Shown here: positions 16,601 to 24,461 of the stretch, piece by piece
Layout: each line of letters begins with the position of its first letter
Position numbering within the stretch: the first letter of the stretch is position 1
DNA from: Chromatiaceae bacterium
GTDB lineage: Bacteria; Pseudomonadota; Gammaproteobacteria; Chromatiales; Chromatiaceae
NCBI GenBank assembly: GCA_007693535.1
Contig: REDK01000097.1
Span: 1 to 54,466, forward strand
DNA length: 54,466 nt
Reading direction: 5' to 3'
Translations under genes and position numbers: made by a program
The notes under the pieces: model-generated
What the model saw: only the letters and a program-made list of their open reading frames with translations
Told to the model about the DNA's origin: nothing
Databases searched by the model: none

Positions 16601-16833
16601 GGCGCGGCGTCCCCGGTCAGGTCCAACCCTTCGGGCGTATCGTCGCTGTCGTCGCCTGCGGCATCGAGCCCGTGGGCATCGCTCAGCACCGGAAACAGGA
16701 TGCCGGTCTGCCAGCGCTCCAGCGGTTTGATGTCGTTGATCGGCCCGGCCCCGGCGCTGGGTTGCAGGCCGAGCAGGCTGGTGCGCAGCCAGTGATAGAC
16801 CTGTTCCCGTCCGTCGCGCATCGAACACGCCAT
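13618..16833 (-). CDS. drmA: DrmA-like SF2 helicase of a DISARM-related operon
   Basis: A 1071-residue protein. The first ~400 residues are an N-terminal region without a recognised motif. An SF2 core follows: Walker A FPTGGGKTEAYLG (~429-441), motif II LIIQDELHLIASALG (~635) with the DELH box, motif III-like STATIRQA and motif VI QASSRVGRG (~890). The GGGKT Walker A together with QDELHLI is characteristic of DrmA helicases. A cysteine pair cluster (CPWCGAPLRL then CTAPDCAF) lies between motifs I and II. The start at 16833 is chosen because GGAGG lies eight bases upstream; the frame is open to 16881. It is the first gene of the overlapped operon. DrmA/DrmB form the DNA-engaging core of DISARM. 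Confidence 0.87.
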   Translation of the reverse strand: MACSMRDGREQVYHWLRTSLLGLQPSAGAGPINDIKPLERWQTGILFPVLSDAHGLDAAGDDSDDTPEGLDLTGDAAPAAAATNQPQRRFVPPSSVGFSFYIENDAVRLAVIPRALRFEPADDRTKAGRADHWRAVPLGVDEADARIFTPPGTRRRQHERHPVFASRAEVMTRWRPLGSGWLVTVSLSNTSQDPGTGDDPRRAAARNALALFQVQLDCVIEAGWVGDYPRVDPALLDDEERELELQYRHHRIYAIGHGAAVAWQVADGQVTRIQTDSLPRFEVPQVSADGGPADAGVLTIDWLADFESDPPARVTALTAFADRYQEWVAARERDGAGLPTAGEQATAGRILARMREALRRIHEGIALLQADPVARRAFALANRAMALQMRQAGRTTPAWRPFQLAFLLLALPSTLDPDHADRELVDLIWFPTGGGKTEAYLGLLAGLILWRRLKFPTSGGGTAALMRYTLRLLTKDQFRRAARLICALELLRRGTPDLGTEPITLGLWVGGATSPNSYADAQQAIDQARADPDGADLVALPGALVLEQCPWCGAPLRLPANVDAGPGHLRFRCTAPDCAFAADPTDSLPCNVVDTALYEQPPTLLLATVDKFARLAWEARAGAFLGGPGRRPPELIIQDELHLIASALGSIAGLYEAAVETVLGLRGVPPKIVASTATIRQAREQVRRVFGRDPVVFPPPGLDCDDSYFARTVPTSERPGRLYVGYLAPARDRQHCLAPLAAALLAAPELLFGDAPAADREALLDAWWTVLVYHGSLKGVGISRNALQDIETGMARLLQEAKQQPPANTDHTRARRLRAWLAERITQLTSQMSADDNARGFRRLGLPRNDPDGLDLALATNMVSVGLDVARLAVMVINGQPLTTAEYIQASSRVGRGAVPGIVVANYYRDQARSLSHYESFRAYHESFYRFVEPTSLTPFTWQARQRALHAALVIAVRHGIADLNANDRAEQFDPARPEIARLVQALERRCRRADPDRGEETARHLRELVQQWADQAARAGAQRQRLIYAGSDGDRRDLRLLCSYEDKVPGLWPTLHSMRNVENTALVKIA

Positions 16834-16993
16834 GCCGGCGGCCTCCGTTGGAGACATACAAGCGGCTGATTGGTCGAGCATTCTGCCCGAGATCCCGCCT
16901 CGTCATCGTCTCCGATAGCGCGCTAAAGGCCAAGCGGCGACGGGGGGCGCTGGCCGCAGCAGGGGCGGCAGTGGTCGGGGCGGATGCCGGCGC

Positions 16994-18817
16994 TCAGAAT
17001 GGCCAGACCAGCGGAACCAGGCCGACGCTGACGGCCCCTACCACCAATGTCAGGGGGACGCCGATGCGCACGAAGTCGCCGAAGCGGTAGCCACCAATGT
17101 TATAGACCATCAGGTTGGTCTGATAGCCGATCGGGGTCGCGAAGCTGGCCGAGGCGCCGATCATCAGCACCATCAGGAAGGGCAGCGGACTGGCCCCGAC
17201 CAGGGCCGCGGTGTCCATGGCCACCGGGAACATCAGCACCGCGGCGACGCTGTTGGTGGCGATCGCGGTGACCAGCGCGACCGCGCAGAAGAACAGCGCC
17301 AAGGCCGGCCAGGCGGCGCCGCCGGCCAGCTCGATCAGGGCCCCGGACAGCAGCACCGCGGCGCCGGTCTGCTCCAAGGCGGCGGCGATGCCGAAGGAGG
17401 CGGCGATCACGATCAGTACCTGCCAGTCCGGCGCCTGGCGCGCCACTCGGGCGCTGGTGCAGCGGGTCAGCAGCATGGCCCCGGCCGCCAGCATAGCTGC
17501 CTCCAGCAGCGTGAACAGGCCCACCGCGGCGCTGGCCACCATGGCGACGACGATGGCCAGGGCCAGCGGAGCGCGCTCGTGGATGGGGGGGTGGGCGTCG
17601 CCCAGGGGATGCACGATCAGGAAATCGCGCGAGTTGCGATACTGGTCGACGAACTCGGGGCGGGTCTCCAGCAGCAGGGTGTCGCCGCGGGCGAGCACGA
17701 TGTCGCCGAGCTTGCGGTCGATGCGCTCGCCGTGGCGGGAGACGGCGATGATCACCGCACCATAGCGGTTGCGGAAGCGCCCAGCGCGCACGCTGCGCCC
17801 CACCACCGGGGCCCGCCGCGCCAGCACGACCTCGACGAAGCAGCGGTCGTGGCGGGGGCCGTCGAGCTTGAAGACCTGATCGGTGGCCGGGACCAGTCCA
17901 CGGGTGCGCTGTACGTCCAGCACCGAGTCCAGAATCCCGGCGAAGACCAGCCGGTCACCGGCGTAGAGGATCTCCTGCGCCGAGACCGCCGGGATGATCC
18001 GCCCGGGCCGCTCGATCTGAACCAGGAACAGCCCGGGCAACTGGCGCAGCCCGGCCGTCTCGACGCTCTTGCCGTGCAGCGGGCTGCCGGCGGGGATCAG
18101 CATCTCGCTGGTGTAGCGGCGCACCTCCCGATAGCTGGCGCTGGCCGAGCCGCGCGCCGGCAGCAGCCAGCGCCCGGCGGTCAGCATGAAGACTAGCACT
18201 GCCAGCACCACCGGCAGCCCGACCCAGGTCAGATCGAACAGCCTCAGCCCGGGGCCGTCGCTGCGGGCAATATACAGCCCATTGACGATCAGGTTGGTAC
18301 TGGTGCCGACCAGGGTGCAACTGCCGCCGGCGATGGCCGCATAGCTCAGCGGCAGCAGCAGCCGCGACAGGGTCAGGCGCTGGCGGCGCGCCCAGTCGGT
18401 CACTGCCGGGATGAAGATCGCTACCACCGGCTTGGTGTTGAGGAAGGCGCTGCAGCCGGCGGCGATGGCCATCAGCCGCAATTGCGCGCGCGCCTCGCTA
18501 CGCGGGCGTCCGAGCAGGGCCTGGCCTAGCCAGTGCACGGCACCGGTCTCGGTGAGGCCGGTGACCACCACGTAGAGCACTGCGATGGTGATCATGCCCG
18601 GGTTGGAGAAGCCGATCAGGGCCTCGGCCGGGGTCAGCACGCCGCTGATCAACAGCGCCGTCAGCGCTCCGGCGGTGACCAGGTCAGGCGCTGTGCGCGG
18701 GCGCGCCAGCAGCACGAAGGCCCCCAGCACCACCGTCAGGGTGAACCAGCCCTGCCAGTCGAGCAGCGCCAGCAGGCCGGCCAGCCAGGCCGCGAAGGGG
18801 TCGGAGAAGGCGCTCAT
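16994..18817 (-). CDS. SLC13/DASS-type carrier with two RCK_C domains, motif-divergent copy
   Basis: A 607-residue membrane protein with about ten or more helices arranged as two inverted repeats around two cytosolic RCK_C (TrkA_C) domains (~210-380). It is closely related to the adjacent gene downstream in coordinates. In the family the two hairpins carry N-N-T and T-N-N type motifs that bind Na+ and the anion. Here the first reads FLNTKPVVAIF (the neighbour has FLNNTPVVAIF) and the second TNSVAAV (the neighbour has TNNVAAV). Both halves of the binding site have therefore changed. Sulfate or a dicarboxylate is a possible substrate of the family. It is probably co-transcribed with the paralogue, 27 bases apart. 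Confidence 0.85.
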   Translation of the reverse strand: MSAFSDPFAAWLAGLLALLDWQGWFTLTVVLGAFVLLARPRTAPDLVTAGALTALLISGVLTPAEALIGFSNPGMITIAVLYVVVTGLTETGAVHWLGQALLGRPRSEARAQLRLMAIAAGCSAFLNTKPVVAIFIPAVTDWARRQRLTLSRLLLPLSYAAIAGGSCTLVGTSTNLIVNGLYIARSDGPGLRLFDLTWVGLPVVLAVLVFMLTAGRWLLPARGSASASYREVRRYTSEMLIPAGSPLHGKSVETAGLRQLPGLFLVQIERPGRIIPAVSAQEILYAGDRLVFAGILDSVLDVQRTRGLVPATDQVFKLDGPRHDRCFVEVVLARRAPVVGRSVRAGRFRNRYGAVIIAVSRHGERIDRKLGDIVLARGDTLLLETRPEFVDQYRNSRDFLIVHPLGDAHPPIHERAPLALAIVVAMVASAAVGLFTLLEAAMLAAGAMLLTRCTSARVARQAPDWQVLIVIAASFGIAAALEQTGAAVLLSGALIELAGGAAWPALALFFCAVALVTAIATNSVAAVLMFPVAMDTAALVGASPLPFLMVLMIGASASFATPIGYQTNLMVYNIGGYRFGDFVRIGVPLTLVVGAVSVGLVPLVWPF

Positions 18818-18844
18818 CGGGGGTCGCTGGCGAGCGGGCGTTGG

Positions 18845-20677
18845 TCAGGGCGAAAACGGCCAGATCAGCGGTACCAGGGCCACACTGGTCACGCCGACCA
18901 GCAGGGTCAGGGGTAGGCCGATGCGCACGAAGTCGCTAAAGCGGTAGCCGCCGATATTGAACACCATCAGGTTGGTCTGATAGCCGATCGGGGTGGCGAA
19001 GCTGGCCGAGGCGCCGACCATCAACACGATCATGAAGGGCAGCGGGCTCGCCTGCACCAGCGTGGCGGTATCCATCGCGATCGGAAACACCAGCACCGCC
19101 GCGACGTTATTGGTGGCCACCGCGGTCAGCAGGGCGGCAGCGATGAACACCAAGGCCAGCGCCAGCCAGGGCATTCCGCCGGCGAGTTCGATCAGCGAGC
19201 CGGCCAGCAGGGCGGCGGCGCCGGTCTTCTCCAGCGCGGTGCCGATCCCAAACGAGGTGGCGATCACTACCAGCACCTGCCAGTCCGGGGCGCGGCGGGC
19301 CACCGCCGCGGTGGTGCAGCCGGTCAGCAGCATCGCGGCGGCGGCGAGCAGGGCCCCCTCGAACATGCTGAACAGGCCCACCCCGACGCTGGCGACCATG
19401 GCCACCACGATGGCCAATGCCAGGGGGGCGCGCTCATGCACCAGTGGATGCTCGTCGCCGAGCTGGCGCACCACCAGGAAGTCGCGGCTGTTGCGCTCGC
19501 GGGCGACGAATTCCGGCCAGGCCTCCAGCAGCAGGGTGTCGCCGGGCTCTAGGACCACCTCGCCGAGCTTGCGGTCGATGCGCTCTCCGTGGCGCGAGAG
19601 GGCGATGATCACCGCGTTGTACTGCCGGCGGAAGGCATCGACAGTGGCCTCTTCGCGCAGCAGTGGGTTGTGGTTGGCAAGCACCGCCTCGACGAAACAG
19701 CGGTCGGCGCGCGGTCCTTCCAGGGCGAAGCGCTGCTCGCCGGCCGGCACCAGCCCGCGGGTGCGCTGCAGGTCCAGCACCGCGTCCAGGCTGCCGGCGA
19801 AGACCAGCCGGTCGCCAGCCTGCATGATCTCCTGGCCGGACATGGCCGGGATGCACTGTCCGCTGCGCTCGATCTCCACCAAGAATAGCCCCGGCACCTG
19901 ACAGAGCCCGGCCGCCTCCAGGCTGCGCCCGTGCCACGGGCTGCCGGCCGGCACCAGCACCTCGCTGGTGTAACTGCGCACATCGGCCAGGCTGGTACTC
20001 GCTGGCACCCGTGCCGGCAACAGCCAACGTCCGACCAGGACCACGAAGCCGATCACCAGCACCACCAGCGGTACTCCGATCCAAATGAGATCGAACATGC
20101 GCAGCCCAGTGCCGCCGGTGCGGGCGCTGTAGAGACCGTTGACCACTAGATTGGTGCTGGTGCCGATCAGGGTACAGAGGCCGCCGGCGATGCTGGCATA
20201 GCTCAACGGGAGCAGCAGCCGCGACAGCGTCAGGCGATGGCGCTTGGCCCAGTCGGTCACCGCTGGGATGAAAATGGCAACCACCGGGGTGTTGTTCAGA
20301 AAGGCGCTGAGCCCGGCCACCGGCAGCATCAGCCGCAACTGGGCCTGCGCCTCGCCGCGCGGGCGCCCCAGCAGCGACTGGCCAAGCCAGCCCACCGCGC
20401 CCGTCTCGGTGAGCCCGGAGACCACGACATAGAGCACCGCGACGGTCAGCATGCCCTGATTGGAAAAGCCGGCCAGGGCCTCGGCCGGGGTCAGGATGTT
20501 GGTGACCAGCAACAGGGTCAGGGCGCCGCTGGTGATGAGGTCGGGGGCGATGCGGGTGCGCGCGAACAGCAGAAAACAAAAAACCACCAGGGCAAGGCTG
20601 AACCAGCCAGTCCAGTCCAGCAGGGCGATGACGGCCAGGGCACTGGAGGACAGGGAGGACAGCAGGTCCGCGGGCAT
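18845..20677 (-). CDS. SLC13/DASS-type carrier with two RCK_C domains, canonical copy
   Basis: A 610-residue paralogue of the neighbouring carrier. Each membrane half carries the canonical hairpin motif (FLNNTPVVAIFIPAV near residue 118; VATNNVAAVLVFPIA in the second half) and a conserved GTSTNL segment. Two RCK_C domains lie in the central loop (for example YTSEVLVPAGSPWHGRSL). SLC13-type proteins with RCK domains move sulfate, thiosulfate-related anions or dicarboxylates; the substrate cannot be read from sequence. In a sulfur oxidiser, sulfate movement is an attractive hypothesis. Tandem duplication followed by divergence of the first copy is the simplest history. Confidence 0.87.
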   Translation of the reverse strand: MPADLLSSLSSSALAVIALLDWTGWFSLALVVFCFLLFARTRIAPDLITSGALTLLLVTNILTPAEALAGFSNQGMLTVAVLYVVVSGLTETGAVGWLGQSLLGRPRGEAQAQLRLMLPVAGLSAFLNNTPVVAIFIPAVTDWAKRHRLTLSRLLLPLSYASIAGGLCTLIGTSTNLVVNGLYSARTGGTGLRMFDLIWIGVPLVVLVIGFVVLVGRWLLPARVPASTSLADVRSYTSEVLVPAGSPWHGRSLEAAGLCQVPGLFLVEIERSGQCIPAMSGQEIMQAGDRLVFAGSLDAVLDLQRTRGLVPAGEQRFALEGPRADRCFVEAVLANHNPLLREEATVDAFRRQYNAVIIALSRHGERIDRKLGEVVLEPGDTLLLEAWPEFVARERNSRDFLVVRQLGDEHPLVHERAPLALAIVVAMVASVGVGLFSMFEGALLAAAAMLLTGCTTAAVARRAPDWQVLVVIATSFGIGTALEKTGAAALLAGSLIELAGGMPWLALALVFIAAALLTAVATNNVAAVLVFPIAMDTATLVQASPLPFMIVLMVGASASFATPIGYQTNLMVFNIGGYRFSDFVRIGLPLTLLVGVTSVALVPLIWPFSP

Positions 20678-20869
20678 GATGGACGGGGCTCGATGCGTCG
20701 ATGGGGCGGGGCGGCCGGTGATAACTCTGGGCAGGGCGCCGGTGCGGTGCGCGTGGGGCGACCGTCAGGCCCGGAGCACCGCGCGCCTGGGCGGCGGTGG
20801 TGGTCCTTGGTTGCGCCGTGGGGCGCCAGTCGGTTCCATCGTTACCGGCCCCATTGTGACAGGCCGGGC

Positions 20870-21529
20870 TCAGGGTTGGCGCTGCAGGGCCTCGTAGCGC
20901 TCGCGGAAGGCGAGCTGACGCAGGCGCTCGGCCTCGGCCTGGGTGGCCAGCAGCGGCGAATCCTGCCAGGCGCCGGTGGCATGATCATAGACCGAGAAGC
21001 GCCAGCCCTTGCCGACCCGGAACGCCTTGGTCACATCGTGCCCGGCCTGGGTCATGGCGGCGATCTTGCCGAGACCGGACGGCATATCGGCGGCGGGTGC
21101 TGTTGGCGCCGATGCCGGCGCCATCGCGGGCACCCCCGTTGGTGCTGCTGCCAACGTGGCGGCTGGCGCCGTGGCGGTAGCAGGTCGGGTGTCGCTTGCC
21201 GCGGGCGGGCGCAGCCGGAAGCTGTTGTTCTGAATCTCGCCGTGCACGTCCAGTTCCACCGCCTCCAGGTCCGGCAGCCGGCTGAGTAGATAGGCGGCCA
21301 TCAGCAGGCCCAGGCGTTGGTTCTCTTTCTCCAGCGCCGTGAGCAGCTTGTCGGCGACGATCTGGCAGCGCTGCAGGCGATCCGGGGCGTCCACCCATTC
21401 CCGGCTCATCTGCCAACCCGGGTCCATGTCGCGGTCGAGCTGTTCGAAGAATTCGCTGGCCTCGGTCAGCAACGGCTCCGGGACCTGCAGGGTGTAGACT
21501 TGCTCCTCGATGATGACCTTCAAAAGCAT
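20870..21529 (-). CDS. Uncharacterised 219-aa protein with Ala/Pro-rich linker
   Basis: The N-terminal ~130 residues (MLLKVIIEEQVYTLQVPEPL at the start) have a charged, helical character. A low-complexity Ala/Pro/Thr linker follows (~130-165). A compact C-terminal segment ends the protein (KAFRVGKGWRFSVYDHATGA onward). The start at 21529 is preferred to upstream ATGs because the conserved-looking N-terminus begins here with GGAG upstream. No signal peptide, membrane segment or known domain is recognised. It is divergent from the PiuC-type gene across a 317-base gap, and no functional link is evident. Confidence 0.7.
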   Translation of the reverse strand: MLLKVIIEEQVYTLQVPEPLLTEASEFFEQLDRDMDPGWQMSREWVDAPDRLQRCQIVADKLLTALEKENQRLGLLMAAYLLSRLPDLEAVELDVHGEIQNNSFRLRPPAASDTRPATATAPAATLAAAPTGVPAMAPASAPTAPAADMPSGLGKIAAMTQAGHDVTKAFRVGKGWRFSVYDHATGAWQDSPLLATQAEAERLRQLAFRERYEALQRQP

Positions 21530-21846
21530 GGGGCGGCTCCGTCGGTAGCGGCTGACGATGTGGGCTGGCGATCGGCACTGTGAATCAGGACTGACGAACA
21601 GGATCGGATGCCTGGTCCGGCTCTGCATCCTGCTCAGGGCGACCATTCTAGCCTCCCGCAACGATGCCCATGGCGGGGATGCACCGCGCCAAACTGGCCC
21701 CCGTGTCTGGCTAAGGTCCCAGCAGTCGCCTCGATCGGTCCCTGGCCACCATCAGCGCCACCGTGACCGTCGGACAAGCAGGGTGGCCGCCGCTGCCTGC
21801 GCGTTATCACCTGGCTTGGCATCCTTCCACCGCACTCGCGAACCCC
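21530..21846. other. Divergent intergenic region
   Basis: 317 bases between the unknown minus-strand gene (start 21529) and the plus-strand dioxygenase (start 21847). It should contain both promoters. No clear consensus promoter, Fur-like palindrome or small gene could be supported by eye. Confidence 0.5.
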
Positions 21847-22521
21847 ATGCTGTTGCACATCCCCGCCCTGTTGAATCCGGCCCAGCTCGCCAAGGTCCAC
21901 GAGGTGCTCGCCGGGGCCGATTTCGTCGATGGCCGGCTCAGCGCTGGGCGCGCCGCCGCCCGCGTCAAGCACAATCAGGAGCTGCGTCAGGCCCCCGAGC
22001 GCATGCAGTTGCTGGTGCGCATCCTGATGGCCAGCCTGGGTCACCACGAGACCTTCCGCTTCGGTGTACTGCCGCACCGCGTTGCCGACCCGATCATTGC
22101 CCGCTACCGGCCGGGGATGGCCTATGGCGACCATATCGATGATCCGATCATGGGTAGCAGCGGACCGCGCTTTCGCAGCGATTGCTCCCTGACCCTGTTC
22201 CTGAACCCGCCGACCGACTATGCCGGCGGCGAGCTGATCATCCGCAGCGCGTTCGGCGAGCAGGCTGTCAAGCTGGACGCCGGCGATGCGGTGATCTATC
22301 CCTCCTCCAGCTTGCATCGGGTCGCCGAGGTCAGCAGCGGCGAGCGCCTGGTGGCCCTGACCTGGATTCAGAGCTATGTGCGCGACCCGGCTCAGCGCGA
22401 ACTGCTCTACGAACTCAATCTGGCCCGCGAACATCTGCAGAAGGAGCAGCCCGGGGCCAGGCACACCGGGCAGGTGGATCGCGCCTACAACAACTTGGTG
22501 CGCATGTGGAGCGACCTGTAG
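21847..22521 (+). CDS. Fe(II)/2-oxoglutarate-dependent dioxygenase, PKHD/PiuC type
   Basis: A 224-residue enzyme, the usual length of the PKHX/PiuC family. The facial triad is visible as H96-x-D98 (YGDHIDDPIM) and H157 (SSLHRVAEV); R167 (GERLVALTW) is the expected 2-oxoglutarate anchor. DCSLTLFLN and DYAGGEL are family core segments. Family members hydroxylate unknown targets and are often linked to iron uptake, but no siderophore receptor is adjacent here. The start is set at 21847 because MLLHIPALL is the conserved N-terminus; the frame is open upstream to 21763. Confidence 0.92.
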   Translation: MLLHIPALLNPAQLAKVHEVLAGADFVDGRLSAGRAAARVKHNQELRQAPERMQLLVRILMASLGHHETFRFGVLPHRVADPIIARYRPGMAYGDHIDDPIMGSSGPRFRSDCSLTLFLNPPTDYAGGELIIRSAFGEQAVKLDAGDAVIYPSSSLHRVAEVSSGERLVALTWIQSYVRDPAQRELLYELNLAREHLQKEQPGARHTGQVDRAYNNLVRMWSDL

Positions 22522-22589
22522 CGGCTGGGGCTGCGCTCGGGGCGGACCGCCCGCCTGAGTGGTGCACGCGCCGGCGCCGGTCCTGTCCC

Positions 22590-24461
22590 TCAGCGCAGCA
22601 GATCCAGCGCCCGCGTGGCCGCGCTCAGCTGTTCGACCAGGCGGCGGGTGATGCCCGCGCGTAGTCGGGCCGCGAGTTCGGCATCGATGGCGGCGAAGGG
22701 GACCTGCCAACAGACGCCCGCGGTGCGAGCCTGCACCTGGGTGGTGCGGGGCGCGCCGGTGGCAAGCGACAGTTCACCGAAGACCATGCCCGGCCCCAGG
22801 ATGGCGAGGTGCTGCGGGGCGTCGCCGCTGACTGGTCGCAGTACCTCGAACTCGCCGCTCGCGATCAGGAACAGCGCCTCGGCGGCAGCGCCGGGACCGA
22901 AGACGACCGCGCCGGCGGCATAGGTGACCCGCGTGGCCAGCGCCGTCAGCCGCGCGCGATCGGCCGCGCTGAGGTCCTGGCAGAGGTCATTGTCGCCGGG
23001 GGTGGCCGTGGCTGGGTTCGGTCGCCGCGGGGTCAGTGGTTGCAAGAGCTGGTCTTCGGCCCAGGCCAACGCGCCGGCGAGGGTGGCAAACCGCAAGAGG
23101 GGCTGGTCCGCGGCTGCCGGCCAGCGTGCACCAACGCAATCCACCAAGGCCCGCTGCTCGCCCGCCCCCGGCAGCAGCAGGGTGCGACCACTGGCGGCGA
23201 TGTCGCGCGCCAGTTCGGCGAGCAGGCGGGCGGCGGCCTGGTCGATCTGCACCACCCGGCCGAGATCGAGGATCAGCGTGCTGACCCCTTCCAGGCGGCC
23301 GAACAGTGCATGGACCAGCGATTCGGCAGCGCCGATACCAAGTTCCCCCTGCAGTTCGTAGACCAGAATGCGCCGACCCTCGGCCGCCAACAGACGGCGC
23401 TCGGCAAGTCGGCGCCGGCGCCCTGAACTCACCTGACTGGCATCGAAGCGGGCGCGGATGACCGCCGCTGCGGTGGCCCGACTGGCATGGAAGAGATGCA
23501 GATCGAAGTCGGCCGCGAGTTGCTCGCAGACTGCCAGCCCGCGACTGCTGTTGCCGCGCGCGTCGAGCCGCGGCGAGAACACCGCGACGCCGACCTGGCC
23601 CGGTAGTACCGCGATGATGCCGCCGCCGACCCCGCTCTTGGCCGGCATGCCGACCCGATAGAGCCAACCGCCGGAATAGTCATACATGCCGCAGGAGGCC
23701 ATCACCGACAGCACCCGGACCACATCGTCGGCGCCGAGGGCGCGCACCCCGGTGAGCGGATTGACGCCCTGGTTGGCCAGGCAGGCTGCCATCAGGGCGA
23801 GGTCGCGGCAATCCACCTGCACCGCGCATTGGCGAAAATAGAGGTCCAGCCCGCGCTCCGGGTCCCCCTCGATGATGCCGAAATTGCGCATCAGATGGGC
23901 CAGCGCCCGGTTGCGATGGCCAGTGCGGGACTCCGAGGCATAGACCGCTGTATCGATGGCCATAGGATGGCCAGTATAGCCACCGAAGCAGTCCAGGATG
24001 CGTTGCTCGCGCGCCGCCGCATCGGTACCGCCGATCAGGCTGCTGACCGCGATCGCCCCGGCATTGATCATCGGGTTCAAGGGCCGTCCGGTCACCGGCT
24101 CCAGGCTGATCGAATTGAAGGCCTCCCCGGACGGCTCCACCCCCACCTTGGCCAGCACCGCGTCTACGCCGTGCTCGGCGAGCGCCAGCCCGTAGACGAG
24201 CGGCTTGGAAATCGATTGCAAGGTGAAGGGCTGCTGGCTGTCTCCGACCTGATAGACCTGGCCATCGACGGTGGCGATGGCGATCGCGAACCAGTCCGGA
24301 TCGGCGCGGGCGAGTTCCGGGATATAGGACGCCACCGTTCCCTCGCGATGATCGGCAAAACGCGCATGCAGGCCCTCGAGGTAGCGCTGGATCGGGGAGG
24401 TAGTCGGTGCGCGCCCAGGCGGCGGTGGTGGGTGGTGCGGCTGGCGGGTCGGCGCGGTCAT
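22590..24461 (-). CDS. glsA: Glutaminase fused to STAS and cyclic-nucleotide-binding domains
   Basis: A 623-residue three-domain protein. Residues ~22-320 are a serine-dependent beta-lactamase-like glutaminase, with the catalytic S83-I-S-K86 (QSISKPLVYG) and GMPAKSGVGGGI near the end of the domain. It hydrolyses glutamine to glutamate and ammonia. Residues ~345-460 resemble a STAS domain (STLILDLGRVVQIDQAAA). Residues ~500-620 resemble a cNMP-binding domain (AEALFLIASGEFEVLRP, FGELSLATGAPRT). The start is at 24461, overlapping the RND pump stop by 4 bases (ATGA). The fusion suggests that glutaminase activity is regulated by a nucleotide or partner protein. Linkage to an efflux pump is unusual for glsA. 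Confidence 0.9.
   Translation of the reverse strand: MTAPTRQPHHPPPPPGRAPTTSPIQRYLEGLHARFADHREGTVASYIPELARADPDWFAIAIATVDGQVYQVGDSQQPFTLQSISKPLVYGLALAEHGVDAVLAKVGVEPSGEAFNSISLEPVTGRPLNPMINAGAIAVSSLIGGTDAAAREQRILDCFGGYTGHPMAIDTAVYASESRTGHRNRALAHLMRNFGIIEGDPERGLDLYFRQCAVQVDCRDLALMAACLANQGVNPLTGVRALGADDVVRVLSVMASCGMYDYSGGWLYRVGMPAKSGVGGGIIAVLPGQVGVAVFSPRLDARGNSSRGLAVCEQLAADFDLHLFHASRATAAAVIRARFDASQVSSGRRRRLAERRLLAAEGRRILVYELQGELGIGAAESLVHALFGRLEGVSTLILDLGRVVQIDQAAARLLAELARDIAASGRTLLLPGAGEQRALVDCVGARWPAAADQPLLRFATLAGALAWAEDQLLQPLTPRRPNPATATPGDNDLCQDLSAADRARLTALATRVTYAAGAVVFGPGAAAEALFLIASGEFEVLRPVSGDAPQHLAILGPGMVFGELSLATGAPRTTQVQARTAGVCWQVPFAAIDAELAARLRAGITRRLVEQLSAATRALDLLR

Noticed and set aside
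6736..16833. Annotating the island as a complete canonical DISARM system
   Set aside because: Only the drmA- and drmB-like genes match. No methyltransferase motifs, no HKD phospholipase-D (DrmC) motif and no DrmD/DrmE were found in any frame, so a variant is the honest call.
15577..16869. 430-codon plus-strand frame opposite drmA
   Set aside because: Antisense shadow of the DrmA-like gene; no motif and the typical Arg/Gly/Pro-rich composition of shadow frames.
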